NCBI RefSeq assembly: GCF_051020955.1 | Contig: NC_135014.1 | Span: 39,512,742 to 39,576,741, forward strand | Source of the DNA: Megalopta genalis | Taxonomy: Eukaryota > Arthropoda > Insecta > Hymenoptera > Halictidae | DNA: 64,000 nt | Direction of reading: 5' to 3' | Shown here: positions 1 to 11,759 of the stretch, piece after piece | How the letters are laid out: each line of letters opens with the position of its first letter | Numbering within the stretch: the stretch's first letter is position 1 | Position numbers and translations under genes: made by a program | The notes under the pieces: model-generated | The model's input: only the letters and a program-made list of their open reading frames with translations | Database searches by the model: none | What the model was told of the DNA's origin: nothing

Positions 1-1989
1 ACAACTGTCGTTAGCATATCATTCAACGAATGTCATGGAGGTTTTCCGAACATAGTAGAGTCATCCATGCGAAATTAGTCGCCTTTTGAAGCACTGTTTC
101 GTAATTTGATGAAGTTTGAATGTGTTGTAATTTTCAATGACATATCACTGTTCTAATTCAATACTGAAACATTAAAAGAAAACGAGATTTGGAGATATTC
201 TACTGTTTCGTATCAATTAGTATTATCCGAATAATGTAATAGTAACATTCCTTTAAATGTTTAAGGTAAAAGCATTAATCGACATACATTAGTACGAGAT
301 TTATTGGGAAAATAAAACTTCAAATGTATTTTCTTTAAACTTCACTTAAGATAATTACAAACTAAATAGTGGAAACATATTATTTTTCAACTAACATTAT
401 ATTTCTACTATGGTCACGCAAAAGCTTATTTTTATCAACTTGGCAGTTCAATGATTATGATTTAATGAAGAAAAGTTCACACTTCATTGTACAATCTTAT
501 AAAATTAACAATTTAAAAAAGTTCAAAATATCCTTCAAGACATGGTCATATATCACTAAAGACTACGACATATTTAAATTTCACAAAAATCTTATTTATC
601 ACAATTTTGTTTATCGTGCTTCAATATCAAGAGAGGAAATTTGCGTTAGTTTATGTTTTATATGTTTGAGATCTACAAAACTTAATAGTAACAATATAGA
701 AAGGAAACAATATAAATATAAACAATATAAGCTTATGTGTATTATGTAAGTGAAGCTTACATTCTTTCAGAATTTATATGAGCACGTTTTATGTATTAAA
801 TTATTAAGTTAATTAGACTATTAGACTATTATTAGACCGTTAATTATTAGACCATTAATTATTAGACTATTACTTTGTCTATTAGTTAATGATAAATAAA
901 TATTTAAAGTTTCAGGATTCAATTTTTTAATCCTCTTGTGACTATCGGATCGTTACGTGTAAACTATGAAAGAGCAATCAAAAGAACAATTTTACATAAC
1001 CTTTTCAACAAGTCATGTACAATTAAGGTTAACTATGCAAACTGGAAAACGAATACATTCAAAAACATTTTTTTTTTAAACAAAAGCTTGGAGAATATAA
1101 CATTTAGAAATTGATTACCAAAACAATTTAATTGCAAATTAAATATGGGACGGGCAGTATTTTTATTGATTTCGTTTTCGAAAGAAGCATTTGGATGAAT
1201 GTAAAGTTATAAAAAATTGTTGTATGAATGGAATTCTACTAATCTATAAAGTTTATTTCTAATTTTACAATTCAGTAAGCAAATATAACCTAACAAAACT
1301 GTAGAAACATAAGAAGAACTTCGAAATACGTGTATATTATTATCAATTTACTAAAAATATCAAAAAAGCAATTCTCTATTTAACTTTTACATTTTCAAAT
1401 ATTGGAGAACTCTTTTGCATCATACGTGTAATAAACGATCCATAGATTAATCGTTACACATACACACAGATGCATCTTGCTAATTGTGTTGACAAATTAA
1501 CCATTCAATTTACGGAAGTGTGCCAGAAAAAAAATTGCACTTGCAAAGTCCGACAATTTGGCAAATGATTAATTATTTAATCACTTCAGGACGGGAAGAT
1601 CCGTTTCACGCTCCAGTTTTTTTGCAAGTTGAATTAAGTACCTACCAACTCGAGGATCAATGTCGTGAATAATGCAGGAAAATCGTAGTCGGCTTTTACA
1701 GATTCTGATCGATACCGATTTACTGATTCTGATCCACACTTACATATTCCACAATGAATGACACGAAGTTCTACCACAGATCAGAAGTGTGATCGATCGT
1801 AGACATAGGAACATGATTGATGAGTCGACTATAACGGACAAAAGTTTTATTTCATGCTTCCTTTATTCTGCACATGTACTACATATACTCGGGTCCCCAA
1901 GAATTGGCTGGAAATATAAACGAAGTGCACGTCATCGACGTTACGGTCGCAGATGATTGGCTGTCGACTGTCGATGCTCAGGAATGTAT
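1..1989. other. No gene seen
   Basis: AT-rich sequence with a small ATTATTAGAC repeat near 815-870. The 126-codon open frame at 369-749 has extreme Lys/Asn/Tyr/Ile content, as expected of chance frames in this composition. Confidence 0.6.
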
Positions 1990-2195
1990 ATAGGATGTTC
2001 CATAATTATGTTAACACCCGGAGAGGGATGATTCCTGAGGTCATCTGAAGTAATTTTTTCCTTAGTGAAGATGCAAACTGCGGCTTTGTTTACGAGTTAT
2101 TAATGAAAAACACTGACCAATGAGAGGCGAGATATGCTGGCGCGAGGCGGCCTAGCCAATGAACGGAACTAGGCTTTGTCCGCTAGTACGCGATG
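1990..2195 (+). mobile_element. R1 palindromic element, 5' half
   Basis: This is a partial copy that begins near TAGGATGTTCC and runs through the TTTGTTTACGAGTTATTAA block and ACCAATGAGAGGCGAG to CCAATGAACGGAACTAGGC. It stops there, lacking the right-hand arm seen in the copies at 13918 and 19643. It is non-coding. Confidence 0.7.
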
Positions 2196-2800
2196 TGTAC
2201 ACTCTGTACATATATCTTTTCAATAATTTTCTTTACCTATTTAACTTCAATAACACATAGCAAAAGTTTGGTCACAACCGTTCTGGACACCCAGTACATA
2301 TATTCGTTTACACCGATTTACATTCGTACCATATTTAGAATAAAACAGTTTCACACATATTTCATGGAGAACATCTTACACCTTCAGCTAAAATTTGAGG
2401 TGAAAATAAAATTTTTCCTTAAATGTAGTTTTGAGATAAACGGCTTTAAAGTTGGAACTACCGCTCCCACTAACGTAAGACTTCGAGGATCTTCAACTTT
2501 TACGCGATTTCCAATTCAGCCAGACTTCCTTTAGCTGCGCGGACTTATCTTTTGTCTTCTATCCTGAGGTAGGGCTAACTCATAGATATGTGTTTAAGTA
2601 TGGTATATGGGTTATTTCCATCCTTATGATTCCAACACTCTATGACGGTATTACTAGCTTATGATCAACTAAAATTTCATTGGAAATTAATATACTTTAC
2701 AAATATATTAATTTTTTAATTACACTATACTCTAAATAATTAGCCTTTAACCAATTAACTGCTGCAATCTCTGTGGAAAGTATTATATTATAATTATTAT

Positions 2801-2992
2801 ACTGCGGATGTTTATGCAAAATAAAAATCGTCTGCTTCAATTGACAAAAAAAATAGATTCTAAATAGCAAGCTTTTTCTTTTAGTAATAATTTGAATCAA
2901 CTCAAAATAATGCATTGACGTTTTTTAATTCTTTTAATCTTTCTACTATTTAAATTGTACTACTACTCGATTTTCACATAAAATCCGCAGTC
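2801..2992 (-). mobile_element. R3 MITE (about 190 bp)
   Basis: The ends are ACTGCGGATGTTTATGC and CATAAAATCCGCAGT, which are inverted repeats of each other. In reverse orientation the interior (TAGTAGAAA, then CAATTGAAGCAGACGATTT, then ATTTTGCATAAA) matches the copies at 36743 and 49761. TA is present at both flanks. The minus-strand open frame inside it is meaningless. Confidence 0.75.
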
Positions 2993-4004
2993 TAGTAATT
3001 CTACCATATTTTTATAAAATATATAATTTAATAAAGAATATCAAAGTTACTTTCTTAATCATTTAACTGTTTTCGACGAGCATGCTCGTCATGAAGAAAT
3101 GGCAACATTTTGTGTTCTGTCGAGTATACTGGTTAAAAACAGTTGATTGGTTAAGTGATATAATGATTTCCACAAAAATGAGCTCCACTAGTTATACCAT
3201 CCCCATGTCAGTAGATATTTTAATTTTATTCGACTCTTATTCTTAGTCACTCTACGTAATTAATCCTTAAGTGGTGTTATAAGTTTCACGATGACTAATA
3301 CATACTGGAGTCATTACAGACCCAAAATAAAAGGTGCAACAAGACACGTTAATCTAATTCTAGATAAAGAGTTCATTATATTTTATTTTCATCTGGTGTA
3401 TAAAATAATAAAAACATGGAAAAGTTAAATTTTTACTAAAAAATGAAATAGAAATACAATGTTAGGGTCACTCACGACCCTGGCGTGCCAGTTACGAGTT
3501 AAATAGAATAGCTTAGACTGGTACTTTCCAGGTGAATTTTATTCTCCGTATAAAAGTTGCCGCACACTTAACCCTCCCCCCCCCCGCGTTGCCGTAGACA
3601 AGATATCTCTATTATATCACGCGATGCAATATCGTTTATGATTCGCTTTGGATGAGATACCTTGCGTTTACTACTGACAATGAGAGCCGGTAATCCTTTG
3701 CTTTGAGCGTGTACCTCGCATGTACACTAACTTTATTACGACAGTTCTAACTTGACACACGGTGAGCGTAGTTAATACGATTCGGCGAGTTTACAAACAT
3801 TGAATTATCTGAACCGTTGCAAGCAGTAGCAAGAACGATAATCAAGGTGGCAGATCGTGAAAGTATTTTACGTGTACAGATCCCGTAACGCGTTCAATGC
3901 CGTATCAGTCACAAACGAGTGATATTAATTTTTGACTAGCTTTCAGAATTCATTTATATTGTAATATATTAGAACAACTTGAATTTTACTAGAATGCTCA
4001 TCCA

Positions 4005-4110
4005 AGTTCGGGTACCCTAACTTTGCGAACTTTCGGCACCCGACTCGAAGCCGACAAAATGTCTCGGCCAGATCCGACTCGATCCGACCCGACTAGACCC
4101 GTAAAATCGG
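4005..4110. repeat. GC-rich degenerate CCGACTCGATCC block
   Basis: Overlapping variants of CCGACTCG, CCGACCCG and GATCCGA with a matching GGGTACC start stand out against the AT-rich flanks. The ends are loosely inverted (CGGATATCCG is a perfect palindrome). It is probably a decayed repeat or a transposon end. The minus-strand open frame over it looks spurious. Confidence 0.4.
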
Positions 4111-4423
4111 ATATCCGATACTTCTCTAACTTTTTGATGTGAGATGACAGGCGACGTAATAATAGCAATTTATATGAAATAAATACAAAGAATTTAACGA
4201 CGTGCCATCCGATCATTTCCAAAGTTATTACATTATTACAATAAACAAAGTGCTAAGACTAGTTAAAAAAAATAGTTAGTAACGTAAAAGAATAATATCG
4301 ATTAGAAACGAAAAGGATGAAAAATTGTTAAAACAATCGAACAACTAATAAAATTATAACTGTGTTACTCGTTCGGAACAATTTCAAGTTGTTCGTAGTC
4401 AAGTGATTGCACTTTGTACGCAG

Positions 4424-4429
4424 GTAAGT
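4424..4429 (+). promoter_or_regulatory. Perfect consensus 5' splice site (CAG/GTAAGT)
   Basis: CAG followed by GTAAGT matches the metazoan U1 consensus in full. The sequence just before it, from about 4360, is less AT-rich than the surroundings and could be a 5'-UTR or non-coding first exon. No protein frame is evident. A link to the receptor gene 33 kb downstream is speculative. Confidence 0.2.
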
Positions 4430-4598
4430 TTGAACTTTGATGAAATTGCAGAAGTTTGTAGAGTACTAACCAAAAGTCAAAGCATAATTCAATGGTGTCA
4501 TTTAACTCGCACGCGTTGCACGTGAACGATCTTATAAGGATACTTCATCCGTTACACATATTATTACACGTTAATTCGACGTATTATGTTGATAATAA

Positions 4599-4862
4599 TA
4601 TTTTATTAATTTGTTAAATACAGTATTAAAATATAATACTTTTCATAAACAATGTTTCGATACTCTCATTATATATGTATATTTAACAAATTAATCATAT
4701 TATATATAATAAATTAATTATATTAATATTAATTATATTATAATAGTTAAATATATAATTATTTATATATATGTATAATAAATTTTATTAATTTGTTAAA
4801 TACAGTATTAAAATATAATACTTTTCATAAACAATGTCTTGATACTCTCATTATATATATTA
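4599..4862. repeat. Local direct duplication, 182-bp spacing
   Basis: An 80-bp block containing TTAATTTGTTAAATACAGTA and TTTCATAAACAATGT with ATACTCTCATTATATAT is present at 4599-4680 and 4781-4862, nearly identical. The spacer is AT-rich low-complexity sequence. Confidence 0.9.
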
Positions 4863-6504
4863 TATATATATATTTAATTATATATTTAATTATCTTCTCA
4901 CATTATTCGATAATTCAATTCGAGCAACTTGTAATAAAAATGACTCCACATGTTATGTATGTATAACTTTATGTGTTAAACAGATTCAGCAAATTGTTAC
5001 ACAATTATGCAGAAATGAAATGTTTTGCCATATCTGTGAATAGAAAGTGAACGAATAATGTTGAAATCGAAAATTCTCAGTCGAGAAATCTATTTTTCTT
5101 GTGACTGAGCAAATGTAAATAGGTATTTATCAGAAATGCTTGCTTACTTAAATTGTTTTTTTCCAAGTGGTTGGATCATGATAATCGAAGTGCAGTGGAT
5201 CGTGAAAACAGCGCCTCGCGAACAGCTCATTTACCGTATGAAACTTTGTAGCATTGACAGTTAACCAAAATTTATGGGGTGTTAAGAAGCTGTAAGTGTT
5301 ACATAAAACAATTTCATACAGTCTTTCTCTGGAATTATTTTCGAGTTTAAAAACGAGCAGCGTTACATAATATTTTTAAAAGTTACGTTATTTCATGTGC
5401 CGTCCTTTTGAAATATGCTTTTATACAAGTTCCAGATGTAAAGTACCATTTAAATCCATCAAAATTTGCAATATTTTTCGAATTATAATTATTGAAACAG
5501 TAGTCTCCCCTGAATTTTATATTTTCATAGTTAGTTCAAATACAAAATATAATGGTGAAATTTATTTTCTACACTTTTGGTTTAGTTTATGCGTTTTTAT
5601 TAAAATATGAGGACACATTCGGATAAAACATAATCACTTGCCTATAACTGAATGTTTATCTGCAACCCTATAATTTATTTCACAATTGAAGCAATTTGAT
5701 CTGCTTTATTTTTAATAAGTCCCTGGAAGTAAAAGAACATTTATATTAACAGATGAATACAATTTTATTGGAAGAGAAACAGATAACAGTCATATTTAAT
5801 AAATTCTGTCTGAAGTTTTCATTACAAGTCTACCTTGATATTGTGTGGCAAGGAGTTAATTGATAATAAAGAACCATTCGTTTCAATTAAAAGAGAAAGT
5901 TGCCCAAAAAAAATTTTCTATTGTTGTCTTTCTGTGCTTAATTTTATATCTTTTATTGAAACATAATGCGGAAAATTATTTGAATTAGTAAATAAAAGTA
6001 CAATAAAATAATTAGAGATAAAGATTGACATATTATGATTCCATTTCATATGAAAAAAATTATAACTTTGCATATATTACTTTTCAATGTTATACGTATT
6101 GCATACACATATTTCTGTTAGATTTGACGTACATATTTACCTATTTAAAAAACACATTTGTAATTAATATCATACTTTATTAAACCGGTAGAATACATGT
6201 GGGAGTCCTCCTCGTATTTATATTCTACGTATTAATTATATTATACTACCATATAATACTAATGTTAACAAAACGACAAAATATATATAGATATCCATGT
6301 ATTTATTTTCAATAATTGTCACTTCTTATCGGGGATCGATGACCACACCACGTGGATATTTTTGTTTCAGAAGTTCATGTGTTTACTGCTGGATTAATAT
6401 GATTGAGGCAGTTACATGTCGCCTCGTCAATGCAACGTTTACAACAAAACTGAACTAAAAGTAGCTATGTAAAAGAGATTTCAATTTTTCATACCATCTG
6501 ATAG

Positions 6505-6508
<4 letters not shown>
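4863..6508. other. No gene seen
   Basis: AT-rich with no recognisable protein, repeat family or RNA. It ends at the CT microsatellite. Confidence 0.6.
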
Positions 6509-6543
<35 letters not shown>

Positions 6544-6660
6544 CCTCTCTCTCTCCCTCTCTCCCTCTCTTCCTCTCTCTCTCCCTCTCTCTCTCCCTCT
6601 CTCTCTCCCTCTCTCTCTCCCTTTCTCTCCCTCTCTCTCCTCCTCTCTCTCTCCCTCTCG

Positions 6661-6699
<39 letters not shown>
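6509..6699. repeat. Long CT/CCT microsatellite
   Basis: About 190 bp of CT dinucleotides are interrupted by CCCT. Read on the minus strand it gives an Arg-Glu-rich open frame that is an artefact. It is one of the longest pure polypyrimidine tracts in the window. Confidence 0.95.
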
Positions 6700-6701
<2 letters not shown>

Positions 6702-9700
6702 GTTACGAATGCTTCAGAATGCGTGGAAATATTATTTGAAATGTCGTCTCTTTTAAGAGATACATCTTTGTGATTCTCGAATAATTTCTTCATCATTTAT
6801 GTCGTTCATTTTGTCATCTTCAAACTATTCTGTTTACATCATTTCCATCGAAATTTATTGGATATCCTGGTACGTTGTTTAAGTTTTACAGAATTTTTCT
6901 GTGTGCACTGCGATAAACCCACGCTGAAGTTCAAAATGTCATGTTTGCGCCTTTTAATGTCACGAAATATTGATTCACCAACCTCACTAATCATTGGTAC
7001 TTTAATTATTATTTCGCTATCTGATCAAATTAATTACGTTTCAATGATGCGTCGATCTGTCAATGACGCGTTGATGTATCTAGTTTGATCTCGACAGACA
7101 TATCCATGATATTAATTAAAATAGCAAATGTTCGAAAAATTGAAGTTCTGCTATAGTATAACAAAAACTTTGAAATTAATTCTGGTGCTTGGTTTTTAAT
7201 CAAACACCTCAATTACACTTATCCTGTAATGTACAATGAGATTTGTTGGAGCAGCTTACACAATACGTAATTTAAATATGAATACGTCTACCTTTTGCAT
7301 AATAATGATTTGCGACCAGACAACGATCACATGTCGATCGTGTTCTGCTCTAATTTACCGCTCATGTACCGCTGTAGTATTGTGCAGATTTATAACTGAA
7401 TTATTCCATAAATTGTAATCAAATTTCATTTAATTATATGTATGTATTTATTGTTACTATATTATAATACGTAGTTCTAAGTTCTTATTCAATTCAATTG
7501 TCATACAATTTGTATTTTACACACAATTAGCATGTTTTTTAAAATTGTATAAAAAGTACAATTGCCATGTTATATAAAATTCTATATGTACTACAATGAC
7601 AAGTTTGAGTTAGGAAATACGAATCATGAAATATTAAGTAATGGAATAAAATTTGTAGAAGTATGTGGTAATAAATGATGTAAAAGTTGATCAAATATAT
7701 ATCACTAATTCAGTTATTGCGCAATTAAAGTACAGTTACGTTAAATATTTCAAAATACAATTACATTAACTGATGTAATTCAAGTACGATTTAAGTCAAT
7801 CGGCACAATGATACGCAAAATGATACTGAATTTAAAGAACATGTTTGGCAAAAGAAGTTGAAGAAATTGTAAGAATAATGTAATTGTAATTATAGATGTT
7901 GTAATTGTTGTATTGATTGTTATTGTTGTAATTGATAACTGCGTTAGTAACTTGTGCGTTATTTTTCCATTGAACCGTCTTCTTGAAGATAGTACATTTA
8001 ATAACGATGAAAAACTTCTTTCACAGTAAATGCAGACTTAGAGTTATTGAATATGCAAATATGTACATATATTCGAATAGAATACAAGCGGAATCGCCAA
8101 CGTATACTTCGACATCACTATTCGATGGACAGAAATTCAATAACAGCGAGTTTTACCGACAGCAGTGTTAACTGACAACAATGTAACCTGACAATGGTTG
8201 CATTTTTGTGGTTGCACTTTTGTGAAATGTATATTAGTGGCGAATACTATCGTATATACAAACGTATGTACACGTACAGAGTGCGGAGAAAATTCTGTCT
8301 TTATATTTGTATATTTATATGTATATAGCTGCTTTGGAAATAAGGACACTTCAATTTAATATTCTACGTATGTTACCAGTTTAACAAACATATTAAAATG
8401 AACAATAAAATTTACAATGTTTCAAAATGTACTCCTTCCGCTTCAATACATTTTCGAAGCTTGTATCGAAAATTATTAATCATTGTCGCATGCTTGATTA
8501 TTGTAATTTCATTCCACGCATTTTGTAAAGCTAATTTCAATTCATTCCTCGCCTTAAATGATGGATGGGAAATCTTCTACCTTCAATAATAATAATTTTA
8601 ATTCAGTATCCAATAATCATAACAATGGCGACGTACTTCATTCCTCTCCCTTCTGCAATTCAATATTTCTAATTCGCTCTTCATAGTTTTTTATTTTTAA
8701 GCGGATAGGAGATAGAAACGTACACGAACAGAACTAATAGGTGTAAACAAACATAAAGAAATCAAAAAAACCAAATAAATTTGGACACTGAACATTTGCA
8801 GAAAGACGGGAGCATTTTTTATAAAGGAACAGAATTTTCTTCACACTCTAGACGTAGATGTATGATCTCAAAGTTAATGTTGATAATGTTATCGATTAAT
8901 ATTGCTGTCATTCAAAGCAGGTTCTGACACATACTTGTCCGTTATAACTATGCCGGTGAAACTTTGTAATTTCAAGTCGACCCTCTTGTACGGTGGCAAC
9001 TTCCCAAACAATTCCCTTTATCTTGAAATTGTTTGCTTACTCGTTGATTGCGTTACGCTAATGAACGTCAAGTATTCTCTTGAAAATCTGTATTGCAAAT
9101 CTGACGCGAATGCAGTTAACAACTTGCATTGATCGTAATGTGGAGTGTTCGCAGATTTTTTAGTGGAATATATTTTTGCTTCAGCCATTTAAATTGCTTG
9201 GTACTGAATGGAGCTAACGACTGCAGAACTTGTTGCAAGTTGAAACTTTGAAATTGTTACGTACGTATATACAATAAAGTAATTGGAAGCCTGTAGGAAA
9301 CTAACTTTCTTACATTCTTCAATAAAATGTAAAGAAACTCGAGTTTTACAATATGATACAACCTTAAGACTTCAAATTGTGGAAAAAGATACAAGTAGAC
9401 TGAACGGTGAAGGACATTATTTAACCGTAAATGACGTCAACAGAAGTTGGAGATAGTATAGCAAAATTGTTGGTACTGGCAGGTATGCTATATCTTAAAG
9501 CTAAAGTCATCTTTCGTGCTACCCTGCATAATGGAATCGCCAAATGTCGAATGTCATTGCCAGCGTCAGGGGTTTGCCACACTATTTCCTTCTTATATTG
9601 AAAACGAAACGTGATTTCTAACTTCACTTGTCGTATTTTGTAAGTCATTCACTTTACGGTGTGGTATAACTATATTTTCTGTTACATTAGTAATTCTTTT

Positions 9701-10700
9701 AATAATTTGTTGTGTTTGTTGTGCTCTTCCTATGTTAATTACGATTTTAACGAATTTACGGATTCACAATAAAGTATGTAGACTACAGAAAAAATAATGC
9801 ATGCACTTATGGGATGTGAAGATTTTATTTATTTTCTAGTATTTTTATTTTCTGTTTACAATGAGTAATCTTTTACTTGTATCTACTTTCAGTTCATGTA
9901 TTAAAATGGAAATTTGCACAAAGATCCACCGTATAATATCTAATTATGTTATATTATTTAGAAAAATTCAAAAAATCATTTTACATAGAAAATAACTCCG
10001 TAAGTATTACTGTGGGGACACAAGATATTTTTGTAATAAAAAATTTACTCTTCTTTCCTTCTTCAAATGACAAAAATCTGATTTAAAATCTGGTCTAAGA
10101 TACTCATTGAAAAAAAAGGTAGAATTATATGTTTGAATAGCGTTACATTTGAAAAGCGAGTTCATGATCAATAAATGATACTTTCAAATAAATTGATGTG
10201 CTACACGCATTATCCACAAAGTCAGGAAAAATATGTGTTTCAATTTAATTCAGGAAGTTAAAAAATTATTTAAATAACCAACATGAAGAATTTGATGTGA
10301 ATTTACATGTCTACACAGAACAGAAATATACACAGAAACAGTCCTGAAATGTTAAATGTTAAATGTGTCCTAGGATGCATGAAAATAATATATCTCTCTC
10401 CTGGGACACAGTGTACTGTCAGGTATTAAATTGCTTTATTTCTGACACTTCATATTTTTATTCGCGGGTATACGCAAGGTATTCGGCTATTAAATGAAAA
10501 CTGCGCATTTTTTAACATAAAAATAAATTCACGCTGCGTTCATTGTCATAAATAAATAAAATATTATTGGATTTCTAGTTTTTGACGAATACACCAGTGA
10601 CAGCAATGTAGTAACATTGTACCACACGGAACAAGTTTTTTGTCAGTAGACTAGACACATGGCACTATAGCAACATCATTGTTGATTTGGACTGAAAAAG
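6700..10700. other. No gene seen
   Basis: Only short chance frames and small AT-rich repeats. GC-richer patches around 6900-7080 and 8900-9130 contain short open frames without recognisable domains or good splice sites. Confidence 0.55.
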
Positions 10701-11047
10701 TTTTGTACGTAACTTTAATACTGTGCCGAAATATCTCTATAATTTGAAGAAGATTTAACCAATAAATTATTTTGAATGAAATTCATAAAAACTGATTAGT
10801 TTTTATCAGGATACACCAGACTCTTCCCATAAGAATGAAATTACTCAGTAATTAAAAATCTCTTTCATCCATTTTTGTTAGTTACTTCAATATTGTACTC
10901 AAATGTCTTTATAATTTCAAGAACTCTCTATTACTTCTCTATAACATCACATTATATTAATTAGTGTTAATTAATTTTTATCAGAATACCCCAGACTTTC
11001 CTCTTAACAATTAAATCAATCAATAATTTAAAATCTTTTTAATCCAT
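10701..11047. repeat. Diverged tandem duplication, about 172-bp unit
   Basis: Two adjacent copies align along their length: ATCTCTATAATTTGAAGAA with TCTTTATAATTTCAAGAA, TTTTTATCAGGATACACCAG with TTTTTATCAGAATACCCCAG, and ATCTCTTTCATCCAT with ATCTTTTTAATCCAT. A third, weaker trace (TTTTTGACGAATACACCAG) lies near 10578. Confidence 0.8.
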
Positions 11048-11406
11048 TAATAGCAATATGGATCGACAGATTTCAATTACTGATAACTTTAAAACAAAGG
11101 CGAACAATTCTCATCTTTGCTAAATTGGTTTATAAATTAATTCTTTAAAATATTTGACATATGTATTTCTACACCGAGTATAAACATATACACTTGGATG
11201 TTCTGAGAAGCTGCTGATAGTGTTACGTAAAGATTATTGGAATCTGTAAACCACTCTGAATTAGAGTAGTTGGAGAGCCGTATTACATTGAAATCGTATT
11301 ATAGCCATGTAACATATAAGCCATGTTATATAAGCATCACTGGTAAATCCATTTAAATCCTTATGGAATAATATTTTCTACTTATTATTTAACCTGAATT
11401 TTGAAT

Positions 11407-11576
11407 GCAGTAAATTCTTCCTAATTAACGCTCAGACTGTGTATAAAAATAGACAATTTGGGAAGAGTATATATGATTATTCGAGCCTTGATTGGATTAT
11501 TAGTAATCATATTTACTCTTCCCAAATTGTCCATTCTTCTGCATAATCTGAGCGTTAATTAGGGAGAATTTACTGT
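11407..11576. mobile_element. R2 hairpin MITE
   Basis: Imperfect inverted arms of about 70 bp run from CAGTAAATTCTTCCTAATT with AACGCTCAG on the left to AATCTGAGCGTTAATTAGGG with AATTTACTGTA on the right. They share the block GACAATTTGGGAAGAG and its complement. The centre is short. It is non-coding. A fragment of the same start (ACAGTAATTTCTCCC) recurs 25 bp downstream at about 11599. Confidence 0.8.
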
Positions 11577-11656
11577 ATACGGAGGGTGTCCAAGCAAATA
11601 CAGTAATTTCTCCCGGAAATGCCAAATTTCGGATTGCTGTGAATTTCCCTGTGGAG

Positions 11657-11728
11657 TGTGTGATGCGGCGGTACGCGTCGCGAATTCCCGAAAGACAACA
11701 CAGAATGGTCTGTTTGGGTGTCAGTCAG
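11657..11728 (+). other. Possible non-coding exon ending at CAG/GTAAGA
   Basis: A GC-rich stretch (ATGCGGCGGTACGCGTCGCG and following) ends in TCAGTCAG then GTAAGAAA, a near-consensus donor. The upstream AG at 11655-11656 could be an acceptor, or a transcript could begin inside the block. It contains no convincing frame. It may be a 5'-UTR exon of a downstream gene, possibly the receptor. Confidence 0.18.
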
Positions 11729-11759
11729 GTAAGAAATACCGCAGAGCTACAAAGTACGT

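Noticed and set aside
369..749. 126-codon plus-strand frame
   Set aside because: Lys/Asn/Tyr/Ile-rich composition expected from AT-rich DNA; no domain or splice signals.
6455..6796. Arg-Glu-rich minus-strand open frame
   Set aside because: It is a direct translation of the CT microsatellite.
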